Assembly: GCA_903897005.1 (NCBI GenBank)
Contig: CAITZZ010000412.1
Span: 1 to 49,561 of the forward strand
DNA length: 49,561 bases
DNA from: an uncultured beta proteobacterium
GTDB lineage: Bacteria > Pseudomonadota > Gammaproteobacteria > Burkholderiales > Burkholderiaceae_C
Direction of reading: 5' to 3'
In this document: positions 1 to 9,921 of the stretch, piece after piece
Layout of the letters: each line of letters begins with the position of its first letter
Numbering within the stretch: position 1 is the stretch's first letter
Made by a program: the position numbers and the translations under genes
Notes under the pieces: model-generated
What the model was told of the DNA's origin: nothing
The model's input: the letters and a program-made list of their open reading frames with translations, nothing else
Database searches by the model: none

Positions 1-479
1 ACGCTTGGAGGCAGCAGTGACCAATTGAATGTTTGTCCCGAACCACCATACCCGTCGACCTGTGCGTCGAGCAGGATAGCCTGGGCTCCTGAGTAATCGA
101 GTGCGTATTTTACGAGATCGAACGGCTCCGTGGATGGACCCGTCGGTATCCGCGCGACGCGCAGATAGGGGTGCTTTCCACCCTGGCTAGCCGCCAGACA
201 CTGGCTGGGTGACTCGTCACCATGCAATTGCAGGGTGGCGCCAGGGATGGCAGCGCAGGCCTCACCGATCCGGCGTGCCGTCTCGTTGACAAACAGCAGG
301 ACCGGCGTCACGAAGGGCGGCAAACGCGCAGCCAGTTCGGCGGCGCGATCAATGGATACATGGCGCGGACTTTTCTCATACAGCACAAAGCCCAGAGCAT
401 CGACGCCGGCCGCCACAGCGGCGTCCACATCGGCCTCGCGTGTCAGTCCGCAGATCTTGATTCGGGTTCTTGCGTTCAT
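1..479 (-). CDS. trpF: phosphoribosylanthranilate isomerase, C-terminus cut by window edge
   Basis: TrpF isomerises N-(5-phosphoribosyl)anthranilate in tryptophan synthesis; it is a cytosolic TIM-barrel enzyme. The first 159 codons are present. Visible signatures are KICGLT near the start, with the active-site Cys at about residue 10, and a late DAQVDGYGGSGQTFNW segment carrying the second catalytic Asp and the phosphate-binding loop. The start ATG (479-477) overlaps the TGA stop of truA (478-476) in an ATGA junction, so translation is probably coupled to truA. The family is about 205-220 aa, so roughly 50 residues lie outside the window. The reading frame is intact where visible. Family assignment is firm. 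Confidence 0.95.
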   Translation of the reverse strand, partial: MNARTRIKICGLTREADVDAAVAAGVDALGFVLYEKSPRHVSIDRAAELAARLPPFVTPVLLFVNETARRIGEACAAIPGATLQLHGDESPSQCLAASQGGKHPYLRVARIPTGPSTEPFDLVKYALDYSGAQAILLDAQVDGYGGSGQTFNWSLLPPS

Positions 480-1258
480 GGCAATCCATCAAAAGCAGGC
501 GTTCGCTCGGGCAGACCCCAGTGCTGGGCGTAGCGGGGCCCGAGAAAATACAGGCCATCCGGGGAAAAAGTGGGCGCGGCGGCGTCGCGGTCGCGCTCGA
601 GCAGGACTTCTTGCAGCCACTGCGGCGGCTGTTTGCCCTGGCCAACCAGCAGCAGACAGCCCATGATGTTGCGAATCATGTGATGCAAGAAGGCGTTGGC
701 TTCGAAGTCAAAGCGCCAGTAGGCGCCGCGCCGGGAGATATCGATCGACTGCAAGGTTTTCACCGGCGACAAGGCTTGGCAAGCTGAGGCACGAAAGGAG
801 GTGAAGTCATGTTCGCCCAGCAGGTGCCGGGCGGCTTGCTGCATGGCGTCGTGGTCCAGGGGTGTGAAAACCCAGCCGACGCGGCCATGGTCGATGCTGG
901 GGCGCACTGGCGACTCCAGCAACACATAGGCATAGCGGCGGGACAGGGCACTGGCGCGACAGTGAAATTCATCAGGTACCGGCTGCGCCCATTGAACTGC
1001 GATGTCGCGTGGCAGGAACGAATTGGTACCGCGCACCCAGGAGGAACTCGCGCGATCGAGTCGGGTGTCGAAGTGGATCACCTGCATCAAGCCGTGCACG
1101 CCGGCATCGGTGCGCCCAGCGCACAGGGTCGACACCTTGTGCGCGCTGAACTTACTCAACGCCAACTCGAGTTGATCCTGGATGGTTTTCCCTGACAACT
1201 GGCTCTGCCAGCCCTGATAGGCCTGGCCGTTGTAGCTGATGCCAAGTGCCAGGCGCAC
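476..1258 (-). CDS. truA: tRNA pseudouridine(38-40) synthase TruA
   Basis: TruA converts uridines 38, 39 and 40 of the tRNA anticodon arm to pseudouridine. The 260-aa protein has the usual family length. The catalytic Asp is Asp51 in GRTDAGVHG, and the N-terminal SYNGQAYQGWQSQ segment is typical of the family. The only sensible start is a GTG at 1258-1256 with a weak ribosome binding site, seven bases after the fimV stop, so it probably depends on translation from fimV. The gene sits between fimV and trpF, a conserved betaproteobacterial order in which truA is carried with the trpFBA genes. No oddities other than the GTG start. Confidence 0.96.
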   Translation of the reverse strand: MRLALGISYNGQAYQGWQSQLSGKTIQDQLELALSKFSAHKVSTLCAGRTDAGVHGLMQVIHFDTRLDRASSSWVRGTNSFLPRDIAVQWAQPVPDEFHCRASALSRRYAYVLLESPVRPSIDHGRVGWVFTPLDHDAMQQAARHLLGEHDFTSFRASACQALSPVKTLQSIDISRRGAYWRFDFEANAFLHHMIRNIMGCLLLVGQGKQPPQWLQEVLLERDRDAAAPTFSPDGLYFLGPRYAQHWGLPERTPAFDGLP

Positions 1259-1265
1259 GGTACGA

Positions 1266-3605
1266 TCACAGCGACGGAAGATCGCTCAAAGCTTTTTTTG
1301 CCCTGAGCTGGATGTCACCCGAGGCTTCCGCGATGACTTCTTCTATCAGTGTGCGCGCACCGTCGATGTCGCCGATGGCGATGAATTCTTCTGAAAGTTC
1401 CAGCTTGGTTGCCAAGGGATCTTGCGCTTTGGCTGGGTCACTGGTGGAATCAGATTCAATCTCGTCTCCCAAATCAAGCGAGAGCGATCCAAGGTCAAAT
1501 TCCAGCATGCCGAAATCCTGTGCCGGCAGTGCTTTGGCTTCGGACACCGGAACCTTGGGGGATTCGGTAAGCGCAGCAGGGGCCGTTGTGGCAACGCTGG
1601 CGCTCGTTTCTCCCTCAGCATGGGGTGATTCGTCATCAAGGGAAAAGTCCAGATCCAGATCGAGATCGACCGCCGGGCTGGCCTGCGGCACGCCGGCCTG
1701 AGGACTGACACCGCCGCCGGGTCGAGTGGCAGTGTCTTCCAGCGGGGCAGGAATGGAGGGCTTGCCCTCGGCCTCGGCGGGTTGCCAACCTGGCAAGTAA
1801 CGCGGATTACCCGGGTCAATGCTCAGCCCGAGCTCGCGTATGCGCTGCCATTCCAGGCTGTCGCTGTCGGTCAACCTGAATGCCTTCGCAGCGACGTGCT
1901 GAAACGACTTGATGTCACGCCGCTTGGCAAAAAGTTCGAGCAATTTCTGGTGAATGGCAATGCGCTCCGGGGCTGCCCGCAGCGCATCCTTCAGGATTTC
2001 CTCGGCCTGCAGGTCGCGTCCGTAGGCCAGGTAGACATCGGCTTCGGCCACCGGGTCGACGTCGTCAACGCCAACGCCCTCAAGCTGGCTGGGTGCGGAG
2101 ACCATGGAGGGCTCGGCTGCGGTGCCGTGATGGGTATCGACATTTTGACCGCCGCTGACCGCAAAGTAGGTGTCCGGACGGACCCGGTTATCGAGCATGA
2201 CGCCGTCAACCGGATGATCGTTCTTGCGTTGGCGAGATCGGAGAAAGCCAAGAATTGCCAGCAACACGACAATGCCGGCGCCTGCCGGAAGGAATGGATT
2301 TTCAAGTAATCCGTCGAAGATGCCCGCTGGCGGCTTCGCCACGACAGGGGGCGCCGCCTTGACGCTGCTTGCGGCAATGCCGATCGGTGCAGACGCGCCC
2401 GTGCTTACCGGGCCGACAACCGTTGCAGTGGCCGCATTCGCTGATGCTGCTGCCGTCGATGTGGCCGCAGCGCTCGATGCAGTGCCAAGCTTTCCGAGAT
2501 CACTGATGTTCTTGGCGATTTCGGCTGCGCGGTCGGCGCTGTCCTTGGCGCTGCGTTCCTTTGCCAGCTTATCCTCCGCAGTGACCTTTTCGATGGCGGC
2601 TTTCGATAAGGTCAACTTGTCAGGCGCCGCTGCGATGGATTTTTTTTCTTCGACCCGCGCCTCGATCGCGCCGGCAGCGAGTCGATCCGTCACGATCAAT
2701 GGCGTGTCAGGCGCAGCGAGCGCAAGCTTTCGACGAAACTCGTTGAAATCCCTGCTTTGCGCAACAATCAATTGCGCAGCCTGGGCTGCCGGCGTGCTTG
2801 CTGCCTGCTCTGCCGTTGGAATATTGAGGATGCTTCCGGCCTTGATACGGTTGACGTTGTCGCCCATGAACGACGCTGGATTGGTGCGCAACAGTGCGAC
2901 CAGCATCTGATCAAGAGAAACATTGTCTGGTCGGGTGGCCGCAGCGATTCTGCTCGCTGTGTCACCTGGCTTGACGCTGACTTTGGTAGCGCCGGCTGAC
3001 GGCGTGAGTGCCATGGGCGCTCGTGCTGCTGCGGGCATGGCCGTTCTGGTTGCTTCAGACGCTGGTTTGACGCTGGCCGTAGGGGGCGCTGCCGCCGGAG
3101 TTGGAGTCGGGGCTGCAGCAGGGCGGGGTGGACTGGCAACTGGCTGCGGGCTGATCTGCGCTGGTGTTGGTGTGGTCGCCGTCGTGGTGCGCAGATTGGG
3201 CGGGTCAAACAGCAGCGTGTAGTCCCTCACAATGCGACCGCTGGACCACCTTGTCTCCAGGATCAGGTCGACAAAGGGGTCGTTGATGACGCGCTCGCCG
3301 CTTAAACGAATATAGGCTCGTCCATCGGAGCGCCTGCGTAAACTGGCCTGCAGGTTTGACAGGGCCGGGTTGTAGTCCAGTCCTGCGGCTTTGAAGCTTT
3401 CCGGCGACGCAACCGAGGGTTGCAATGAAGCAGCTTCCTCGGCATTGATGTCGAGCAAATCAACTTCTGCACGCAGCGGCTCACCCAGCGCCGACTGGAC
3501 TGTGATCCGGCCAAGCGACAAGGCCATGGCACTGGATCCCCACAGTCCGCACAAGGCAGCGGCCGCCACAGCGACTCGGTGCCAGCGATGTGATTTAGCA
3601 ATCAA
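1266..3605 (-). CDS. fimV: FimV-like LysM inner-membrane hub protein
   Basis: FimV-family proteins are polar inner-membrane scaffolds for type IV pilus assembly and twitching. This 779-aa protein has, in order: a signal peptide (about residues 1-28), a FimV N-terminal domain beginning LSLGRITVQSALGEPL, an Ala/Pro/Thr-rich linker, a LysM peptidoglycan-binding region near 205-265 (VSVKPGDTASRI), one membrane helix near 437-457, an acidic cytoplasmic part with a TPR-like stretch, and the conserved C-terminal FimV motif around ELSEEFIAIGDIDGAR. The start is a TTG at 3605-3603: the preceding codon is a TAA stop, no ATG lies ahead of the signal peptide, and GGAG sits 8 bases upstream. The neighbours asd and truA are the classical fimV context. 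No pilus structural genes are in the window. Confidence 0.93.
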   Translation of the reverse strand: MIAKSHRWHRVAVAAAALCGLWGSSAMALSLGRITVQSALGEPLRAEVDLLDINAEEAASLQPSVASPESFKAAGLDYNPALSNLQASLRRRSDGRAYIRLSGERVINDPFVDLILETRWSSGRIVRDYTLLFDPPNLRTTTATTPTPAQISPQPVASPPRPAAAPTPTPAAAPPTASVKPASEATRTAMPAAARAPMALTPSAGATKVSVKPGDTASRIAAATRPDNVSLDQMLVALLRTNPASFMGDNVNRIKAGSILNIPTAEQAASTPAAQAAQLIVAQSRDFNEFRRKLALAAPDTPLIVTDRLAAGAIEARVEEKKSIAAAPDKLTLSKAAIEKVTAEDKLAKERSAKDSADRAAEIAKNISDLGKLGTASSAAATSTAAASANAATATVVGPVSTGASAPIGIAASSVKAAPPVVAKPPAGIFDGLLENPFLPAGAGIVVLLAILGFLRSRQRKNDHPVDGVMLDNRVRPDTYFAVSGGQNVDTHHGTAAEPSMVSAPSQLEGVGVDDVDPVAEADVYLAYGRDLQAEEILKDALRAAPERIAIHQKLLELFAKRRDIKSFQHVAAKAFRLTDSDSLEWQRIRELGLSIDPGNPRYLPGWQPAEAEGKPSIPAPLEDTATRPGGGVSPQAGVPQASPAVDLDLDLDFSLDDESPHAEGETSASVATTAPAALTESPKVPVSEAKALPAQDFGMLEFDLGSLSLDLGDEIESDSTSDPAKAQDPLATKLELSEEFIAIGDIDGARTLIEEVIAEASGDIQLRAKKALSDLPSL

Positions 3606-3687
3606 TTAGTGGACTCCGTAGTTCAGAGTGCTGGAATATCGACTTCATTTTCTGAAACAAGACCTCGATACCGAAAATTGGAAGCAA

Positions 3688-3715
3688 ACCATAACATATC
3701 TGGTACCTGGGTCAA
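3688..3715 (-). promoter_or_regulatory. candidate sigma-70 promoter for fimV-truA-trpF
   Basis: In the 117-bp asd-fimV gap the minus strand reads TTGACC (3715-3710) and TATGGT (3693-3688) separated by 16 bp, about 80 bp ahead of the fimV TTG start. This would give fimV and the genes behind it a promoter separate from leuCDB-asd. It is predicted by eye from hexamer match and spacing only. Confidence 0.45.
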
Positions 3716-3722
3716 CCCCGGC

Positions 3723-4862
3723 TCAGGCCGCCAGCAATACGCGCAGCATGCGGCGCAAGGGCTCTGCAGCACCCCACAGGAGTTGGTCGCCAATCGTAAA
3801 GGCCCCGACGTACTCCGGTCCCATGGCAAGCTTGCGGATTCGTCCCACCGGGATTCCCAGTGTTCCGGTGACGGCCACCGGGGTCAGATCGCCCAGACTG
3901 GCTTCACGTGTGTTGGGAACGACCTTGACCCAGGCGTTGTCGGCGGCGATCATGGCCTCAATATCGGCTACTGGCACGTCCTTCTTGAGTTTGAAGGTCA
4001 GTGCCTGGCTGTGGCAGCGCATGGCGCCAACCCGAACACAAAAGCCGTCCACCGGCACCGCCGCCGTACCAAAGCCCGGACCCTGTCCCAGGATCTTGTT
4101 GGCTTCGGCGCCGGCTTTCCATTCCTCGCGGCTGACGCCGTTGCCCAGGTCTTTGTCAATCCAGGGGATCAGGTTGCCGCCCAGAGGCACGCCGAAATTG
4201 GCGGTCTCGGCGCCGCTGAGCGACTGTTGCTTGGCCAGCACTTTGCGATCTATTTCGAGAATGGCCGACTTCGGATCGTCGAGCAAGGCTTTGACCTCGG
4301 CGTTGAGTGTTCCGAATTGGGTCAGCAACTCGCGCATATGTTGGGCGCCACCACCCGAGGCGGCTTGGTAAGTCATGCTGGTCATCCATTCGACCAGGCC
4401 CGCCTTGTAGAGAGCTCCGACGCCCATCAACATGCAACTGACCGTGCAATTGCCGCCGATCCAGTTATTGCCGCCTTTGGACAGTGCGTTCTGGATGACC
4501 GGCATGTTGACCGGGTCCAGAATGATGACAGCGTCTTCCCTCATACGTAAGGTTGAGGCCGCATCAATCCAGTGTCCGGTCCAGCCGCTGGCACGCAGTT
4601 TGGGGAAGACCTCGGTGGTGTAGTCGCCACCCTGTGCGCTGATGATGATGTCGCACTTCTTCAGTGCTTCGATGTCAAAGGCGTCCTTCAGCGCGGTCTG
4701 ATTCCTGGCCTGCGCTGGTGCCTTGCCACCGGCGTCAGAACTGGAAAAGAAGACGGGCTCGATCAAGTCAAAATCGCCTTCGGATTGCATGCGGTCCATC
4801 AATACTGAGCCGACCATACCGCGCCAGCCTACGAGACCGACCAGATTACCAATTTTCTTCAT
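3723..4862 (-). CDS. asd: aspartate-semialdehyde dehydrogenase
   Basis: Asd reduces aspartyl-4-phosphate to aspartate semialdehyde with NADPH, the branch point to lysine/diaminopimelate, threonine and methionine. The 379-aa protein starts with an NADP-binding [12 protein letters not shown] loop and has the active-site Cys139 in [10 protein letters not shown]. Length and motifs match the gamma/betaproteobacterial Asd class. It lies 38 bp after leuB and is probably the last gene of a leuC-leuD-leuB-asd transcript. The same window carries dapA, the next step towards diaminopimelate, in a separate operon. Confidence 0.97.
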   Translation of the reverse strand: MKKIGNLVGLVGWRGMVGSVLMDRMQSEGDFDLIEPVFFSSSDAGGKAPAQARNQTALKDAFDIEALKKCDIIISAQGGDYTTEVFPKLRASGWTGHWIDAASTLRMREDAVIILDPVNMPVIQNALSKGGNNWIGGNCTVSCMLMGVGALYKAGLVEWMTSMTYQAASGGGAQHMRELLTQFGTLNAEVKALLDDPKSAILEIDRKVLAKQQSLSGAETANFGVPLGGNLIPWIDKDLGNGVSREEWKAGAEANKILGQGPGFGTAAVPVDGFCVRVGAMRCHSQALTFKLKKDVPVADIEAMIAADNAWVKVVPNTREASLGDLTPVAVTGTLGIPVGRIRKLAMGPEYVGAFTIGDQLLWGAAEPLRRMLRVLLAA

Positions 4863-4900
4863 ATTGCTCTTTCAAATGGTTGGAATTACGAAATCAAAAA

Positions 4901-5968
4901 TCACAGGGCCTTGACCACGGCAGCGCCCATTTCCTGGGTGTTCACCTGCCTGGTGCCAGCGCTGAAGATGTCGGCGGTGCGAAGCCCCTGAGTCAGCACC
5001 GATTTAACCGCCGCTTCAATTCGATCTGCTGCAGCCGGTTGCTTCAGACTGAAGCGCAGCATCATCGCAGCACTCAAAATAGTCGCCAGCGGGTTGGCTA
5101 TGCCTTTGCCTGCGATGTCCGGGGCGCTGCCGTGACTGGGCTCGTACAAGCCCTGGCTACTGGAATTCAGACTCGCCGATGGCAGCATGCCAATCGAGCC
5201 GGTCAGCATCGCCGCTTCATCGCTGAGTATGTCGCCGAAGATGTTGCCGGTCACCACAACGTCGAACTTTTTTGGCGCGCGCACCAGTTGCATGGCGGCG
5301 TTGTCCACATACATGTGATCGAGTTGCACATCCGGATATTGCTGGCCGACCTCGGTCACCACATCCTTCCAGAACTGGAACGTCTCCAGGACGTTGGCTT
5401 TGTCCACGCTGGTCACGCGGCCGGATCGCTTGCGGGCCGCCTGGAAGGCAACGTGGGCGATGCGTTCAATTTCGGGGCGCGAATAGCGCATGGTGTCAAA
5501 CGCTTCCTCGGTTCCGGGGAAGTGTCCATCGGTGGCGATGCGCCGCCCTCTTGGCTGGCCAAAATAGATGTCGCCGGTCAGTTCGCGAATGATCAGGATA
5601 TCCAGACCCGCCACAAGCTCAGGTTTGAGGCTGGAAGCGTCGACCAGCTGTTCGTAGCAAATGGCCGGTCGGAAGTTGGCGAACAGGCCGAGATTTTTGC
5701 GCAGTCCAAGGATGGCCTGCTCGGGGCGCAGGCTGCGTTCGAGCTTGTCGTATTTCCAGTCGCCCACAGCGCCAAACAGCACGGCGTCTGCCTCTTTTGC
5801 CAGCTTCAGCGTGGCCTCTGGCAGAGGATGGCCGTAGGCTTCGTATGCGGCGCCGCCTACCAAGGCGGTTTCCATCTCGAATTTCAGGTCAAGCGCGCCG
5901 AGTACCTTGACCGCCTCAGCCACAATCTCGGTGCCGATACCATCACCCGGCAATACTGCAATTTTCAT
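4901..5968 (-). CDS. leuB: 3-isopropylmalate dehydrogenase
   Basis: LeuB oxidatively decarboxylates 3-isopropylmalate with NAD+ to the precursor of 2-oxoisocaproate in leucine synthesis. The 355-aa protein begins with the family hallmark [14 protein letters not shown]. It contains the substrate/metal segment around residues 230-250 ([10 protein letters not shown], then [13 protein letters not shown]) and the NAD-binding [14 protein letters not shown] loop. It follows leuD by 61 bp in the leuCDB order and is followed by asd. Normal length, no anomaly. Confidence 0.98.
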   Translation of the reverse strand: MKIAVLPGDGIGTEIVAEAVKVLGALDLKFEMETALVGGAAYEAYGHPLPEATLKLAKEADAVLFGAVGDWKYDKLERSLRPEQAILGLRKNLGLFANFRPAICYEQLVDASSLKPELVAGLDILIIRELTGDIYFGQPRGRRIATDGHFPGTEEAFDTMRYSRPEIERIAHVAFQAARKRSGRVTSVDKANVLETFQFWKDVVTEVGQQYPDVQLDHMYVDNAAMQLVRAPKKFDVVVTGNIFGDILSDEAAMLTGSIGMLPSASLNSSSQGLYEPSHGSAPDIAGKGIANPLATILSAAMMLRFSLKQPAAADRIEAAVKSVLTQGLRTADIFSAGTRQVNTQEMGAAVVKAL

Positions 5969-6029
5969 GGTCAGACTAAATCTCTCGAACGGTTAAGGAA
6001 AGAACTGGGAAGGCATTTTGATCGGTGGG

Positions 6030-6680
6030 CTAGGCCAGCAAGGTACGGGTCAGCCACGGTTTTTGCGCCAGGCGCTGTGCTTCAAACGTCTTGATCTTGT
6101 CGGCGTGGCGCAAGGTCAGGCCAATGTCGTCGAAGCCGTTGAGAAGGCAGTATTTGCGAAAGGCCTGGACCTCGAACGCCAACTCGACGCCATCGGGCTT
6201 GATGACCCTTTGCCGTTCCAGATCGATGGTCAAGGTGTAGCCAGGGAAGGCTGCTGTCTCATCAAACAACTGGTTGACTTGAGCCTCGCTCAGGACAATG
6301 GGCAACAAGCCATTCTTGAAACTGTTGTTGAAGAAAATATCGGCGTAACTGGGGGCGAGAATGGCGCGAAAGCCATACTGGTCAAGCGCCCAGGGCGCAT
6401 GTTCGCGCGAGGAGCCGCAACCGAAGTTCTTGCGTGCCAACAGGATGGATGCATTTTTGTAGCGCGGCAGATTCAGCACAAAGTCAGGGTTGGGCCGACG
6501 GCTGCTCGGGTCTTGTCCCGGAAAGCCGGCATCAAGGTAGCGCCATTCGTCAAACAGGTTCTGTCCAAAACCGGTCTTGCGAATGGATTTCAGGAACTGC
6601 TTGGGGATGATGGCGTCAGTGTCGACGTTCTCTCGATCCATCGGAGCGACGAGTCCCTGGTGTACGGTGAACTTTTGCAT
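6030..6680 (-). CDS. leuD: 3-isopropylmalate dehydratase small subunit
   Basis: LeuD is the small (swivel-domain) subunit of isopropylmalate isomerase. It pairs with LeuC to interconvert 2- and 3-isopropylmalate. The 216-aa protein has the hallmark [13 protein letters not shown] near the start and the substrate-recognition segment [15 protein letters not shown] in the middle. It begins 23 bp after the leuC stop. Many Burkholderiales have a small entericidin-like gene between leuC and leuD; here the gap is too short for one. Confidence 0.98.
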   Translation of the reverse strand: MQKFTVHQGLVAPMDRENVDTDAIIPKQFLKSIRKTGFGQNLFDEWRYLDAGFPGQDPSSRRPNPDFVLNLPRYKNASILLARKNFGCGSSREHAPWALDQYGFRAILAPSYADIFFNNSFKNGLLPIVLSEAQVNQLFDETAAFPGYTLTIDLERQRVIKPDGVELAFEVQAFRKYCLLNGFDDIGLTLRHADKIKTFEAQRLAQKPWLTRTLLA

Positions 6681-6703
6681 GATGCTTTCTTTGGCCGGCC
6701 TGG

Positions 6704-8176
6704 CTAGGCAAATTTTCGGACGTCAACGAAGTGGCCATGAATGGCGGCCGCAGCGGCCATGGCGGGACTGACCAGATGTGTGCGTCCGCCGGCTCCCTGG
6801 CGCCCTTCAAAATTCCGGTTGCTGGTGGAAGCACAACGTTCGCCTGGCTCGAGTCGGTCTGCATTCATCGCCAGACACATGGAGCAACCTGGCTCTCGCC
6901 ATTCGAACCCGGCGGCTTTGAAGATTTCATGCAGCCCTTCGCGTTCAGCCTGCTCCTTGACCAGGCCAGAGCCTGGTACGACCAAGGCCAATTTGATACT
7001 GCTGGCTACTGTGCGTCCAAGTTTCTTGACCACGCTCGCAGCTTCGCGCATGTCTTCAATCCGGCTGTTGGTGCAAGAGCCGATAAACACCTTGTCAACA
7101 AACAGATCGTTCAGCGCCTTGCCTGGCTCCAGACCCATGTAGACCAGCGCACGTTCTATCGCGCTGCGCTTGCCGAGGTCTTTTTCTTTGTCGGGATCAG
7201 GGATCAGGCCGTCAATGCCAAGCACCATTTCGGGTGAGGTACCCCAGCTCACCTGGGGAACGATCTGGCTGGCATCAAGCACCACGACAGAGTCAAACAA
7301 GGCGTTGGCATCGCTGTGCAAGGTCTTCCAGTACGCCACTGCCATATCCCACTCCATGGCGGCTGCTGCGGCCGTGCCGGCACCCTGGCCCGGTGCCAAA
7401 GGACGACCCTTGACGTAGGAGATGGTTTTGTCATCGACCGCGACCAGGCCGGCACGCGCACCGGCCTCAATCGCCATATTGCACACGGTCATACGGCCTT
7501 CCATGCTCAGGGCCGCCATGGCCGAGCCGCCAAATTCAATGGTGTAACCGGTGCCACCCGCCGTCCCGATCTTGCCGATGACGGCCAGCACGATATCCTT
7601 GCCGCCGCAGCCTTTGGGCAGAATGCCATCAATACGCACCAACATGTTCTTGGCCTTCTTGGCCAGCAGGGTCTGGGTTGCCATCACATGCTCGACCTCA
7701 CTGGTGCCAATGCCATGGGCCAGCGCACCGAAGGCACCGTGCGTAGAGGTGTGCGAATCGCCGCAAACGACGGTCATGCCGGGCAGGGTTGCGCCATTTT
7801 CAGGGCCTATGACGTGCACAATGCCTTGCCGTCTGGACAGAAAGGGGAAGTAGGTTGCCAAACCAATTTCCCGCATATTGGCGTCCAGTGTCAGAACCTG
7901 TTCCTTGCTGGTCGGGTCGGTGATGCCTTCGTATCCCAATTCCCAACCGGTGGTAGGGGTATTGTGGTCGGCGGTGGCGACAATCGAGCTGACACGCCAC
8001 AGCTTGCGCCCGGTTTGACGCAGCCCCTCAAAGGCTTGCGGACTGGTGACTTCGTGCACCAGGTGACGATCGATGTAGAGCAGGGCGGTTCCGTCTTCTT
8101 CAGTGTGAACCACGTGCTCGTCCCAGAGCTTGTCGTAGAGCGTGCGTCCGTGTGGCTGAATATCGTTGCGACCCAT
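6704..8176 (-). CDS. leuC: 3-isopropylmalate dehydratase large subunit
   Basis: LeuC is the [4Fe-4S] catalytic subunit of isopropylmalate isomerase. Cluster ligands are Cys368 (in [12 protein letters not shown]), Cys431 and Cys434 (in GCSMC). Other family segments are [18 protein letters not shown] near the start and [12 protein letters not shown]. The protein is 490 aa, slightly longer than the usual 465-475. The ATG at 8176 has AAGGA just upstream and adds about nine residues ahead of the conserved [14 protein letters not shown] block. It is the first gene of leuCDB-asd, isolated from gltA by a terminator. Confidence 0.97.
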   Translation of the reverse strand: MGRNDIQPHGRTLYDKLWDEHVVHTEEDGTALLYIDRHLVHEVTSPQAFEGLRQTGRKLWRVSSIVATADHNTPTTGWELGYEGITDPTSKEQVLTLDANMREIGLATYFPFLSRRQGIVHVIGPENGATLPGMTVVCGDSHTSTHGAFGALAHGIGTSEVEHVMATQTLLAKKAKNMLVRIDGILPKGCGGKDIVLAVIGKIGTAGGTGYTIEFGGSAMAALSMEGRMTVCNMAIEAGARAGLVAVDDKTISYVKGRPLAPGQGAGTAAAAAMEWDMAVAYWKTLHSDANALFDSVVVLDASQIVPQVSWGTSPEMVLGIDGLIPDPDKEKDLGKRSAIERALVYMGLEPGKALNDLFVDKVFIGSCTNSRIEDMREAASVVKKLGRTVASSIKLALVVPGSGLVKEQAEREGLHEIFKAAGFEWREPGCSMCLAMNADRLEPGERCASTSNRNFEGRQGAGGRTHLVSPAMAAAAAIHGHFVDVRKFA

Positions 8177-8232
8177 ATTTTTCCTTGGTGTGGCGTGATT
8201 TTAGACGGCCGCATCGGGCGATGCTGCGCCGC

Positions 8233-8270
8233 AAACAAAAACGCCCGCCGGTGTCGCCAGCCGGCGGGCG
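8233..8270 (-). terminator. rho-independent terminator after gltA
   Basis: A 10-bp GC stem (CGCCCGCCGG at 8242-8251, CCGGCGGGCG at 8261-8270) with a 9-nt loop is followed, on the minus strand, by TTTTTGTTTG. It ends the GntR-sdh-gltA transcription unit and separates it from leuC. Confidence 0.85.
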
Positions 8271-8287
8271 CGCCAAATCAGTTTGGC

Positions 8288-9598
8288 TTAGCGTTTCGCC
8301 ATGGGCGGAACGTCGCGGGCGACTGAGCCCGAGAACAACTGGCGTGGACGGCCGATCTTGTACTCAGGATCACTGATCATTTCGTTCAGCTGTGCGATCC
8401 AGCCGACCGTGCGGGCCAGTGCGAATACGCCGGTGAACATATTGACCGGAATGCCAATGGCGCGTTGCACGATGCCAGAGTAGAAATCGACGTTCGGGTA
8501 GAGTTTGCGAGAGACGAAATAATCGTCTTCCAAAGCGATTTTTTCGAGTGCCATTGACAATTTGAAGAGGGGATCGTTTTCGAGCCCAAGTTCGGTGAGT
8601 ACTTCCCTGCAGGTTTCCTGCATGAGTTTGGCGCGCGGATCGTAGTTCTTGTAAACGCGGTGGCCGAATCCCATCAGCTTGACGCCGGAATTCTTGTCCT
8701 TGACCTGTTCCATGAATTGACCGACTTTGGCAATGCCACCCGAGGCCTGGATTTCTTCAAGCATGTTCAGGCAGGCTTCGTTGGCGCCGCCGTGGGCTGG
8801 ACCCCACAGACAAGCCACGCCAGCAGCGATGGCTGCGAACGGATTGGTGCCGGAACTGCCGCACAGGCGAACCGTCGAGGTGGAAGCGTTTTGCTCGTGG
8901 TCGGCGTGCAGAATGAAGATGCGGTCCAGGGCGCGTTCAATGACGGGATTGACAACATAGTCCTCGCACGGAGTGGCAAACATCATGTGCATGAAGTTGC
9001 CTGCATAGCTCAGGTCATTCCTCGGGTACATGTAAGGTTGCCCCATGCTGTACTTGTAGGCCATCGCAACCAGAGTCGGCATTTTTGCAATCAGGCGCAG
9101 CGCAGCAATTTCACGATGGTCGGGATTGTTGATATCGGTGCTGTCATGATAAAACGCAGAGAGGGCACCAACCAGGCCGGTCATGATGGCCATCGGATGG
9201 GCATCGCGCCGGAAACCACGCAGGAAGAATTGCATTTGTTCATTGACCATCGTGTGATGCGTCACACGTTTGGTGAAATCCGCCTTCGCGGTCGCATTGG
9301 GCAGGTTTCCGTACAGCAGCAAATGGCAGGTTTCGAGGAAATCGCAATTCGTCGCAAGTTGCTCAATCGGATAGCCGCGATACAACAGTTCTCCCTTGTC
9401 TCCGTCGATGTAGGTGATGGTCGACTGGCAGGACGCCGTGGACAGGAACCCGGGGTCGTATGTGAACATGCCGGTTTGGCCATACAGTTTGCGGATATCC
9501 ACCACATCAGGCCCAACGCTGCCCTGATAGACAGGCAATTCGATGCTGGGACTGCCGTTACTAAACGACAGGGTGGCTTTGTTGTCAGCTAATTTCAT
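8288..9598 (-). CDS. gltA: type II citrate synthase
   Basis: GltA condenses acetyl-CoA and oxaloacetate to citrate, the entry step of the TCA cycle. From the ATG at 9598 the protein is 436 aa and starts [12 protein letters not shown], as in relatives; AAAGG lies 7 bases upstream. A TTG five codons further upstream is less likely. Active-site segments include the His in [14 protein letters not shown] and the His in [16 protein letters not shown]. The start lies inside the 3' end of sdhE (14-bp overlap), implying translational coupling to the succinate dehydrogenase genes. It is the last gene of the minus-strand TCA unit and is followed by a strong terminator. Confidence 0.98.
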   Translation of the reverse strand: MKLADNKATLSFSNGSPSIELPVYQGSVGPDVVDIRKLYGQTGMFTYDPGFLSTASCQSTITYIDGDKGELLYRGYPIEQLATNCDFLETCHLLLYGNLPNATAKADFTKRVTHHTMVNEQMQFFLRGFRRDAHPMAIMTGLVGALSAFYHDSTDINNPDHREIAALRLIAKMPTLVAMAYKYSMGQPYMYPRNDLSYAGNFMHMMFATPCEDYVVNPVIERALDRIFILHADHEQNASTSTVRLCGSSGTNPFAAIAAGVACLWGPAHGGANEACLNMLEEIQASGGIAKVGQFMEQVKDKNSGVKLMGFGHRVYKNYDPRAKLMQETCREVLTELGLENDPLFKLSMALEKIALEDDYFVSRKLYPNVDFYSGIVQRAIGIPVNMFTGVFALARTVGWIAQLNEMISDPEYKIGRPRQLFSGSVARDVPPMAKR

Positions 9599-9893
9599 AT
9601 TCTTGCCTTTCAAGGGGTTTTCTCAACATACACAAAACTTCACGCACATCACCGCGATCCAGATCAGCGTCGACTTGCGCCAGGGTTTTGCGTTCCAGGT
9701 GCAGGTCCAGCAGATCGTTGTCACCCAGATCCATCAAAGCCATGAGCCCTTGTGACTGACTGACGGTCAGGCTGGACTCGAAGCGTCTGAAGAATCGTTC
9801 GATGAAAATATCGTTCTCAAGCAAACCGCGACGGCAGCGCCATTTCAGCTTGCTCAAACTTCTCGCATCGATCAGGTTGCTGCTTTGTACCAT
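9585..9893 (-). CDS. sdhE: SdhE-family FAD assembly factor
   Basis: SdhE (YgfY/SDH5 family) promotes covalent attachment of FAD to the flavoprotein SdhA. The 102-aa protein has the family motif [15 protein letters not shown] (the RGxxE core) near residues 21-35 and an acidic [12 protein letters not shown] segment. It lies 28 bp after sdhB and overlaps gltA by 14 bp. Its place between its client SDH genes and gltA is the standard betaproteobacterial order and supports the assignment. Confidence 0.95.
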   Translation of the reverse strand: MVQSSNLIDARSLSKLKWRCRRGLLENDIFIERFFRRFESSLTVSQSQGLMALMDLGDNDLLDLHLERKTLAQVDADLDRGDVREVLCMLRKPLERQEYEIS

Positions 9894-9921
9894 GGCTGAT
9901 TGGCCCAGATGTTGATCGAAG

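Noticed and set aside
6681-6703. Entericidin-like gene expected between leuC and leuD
   Set aside because: Only 23 bp separate the two genes, so no such gene is present here.
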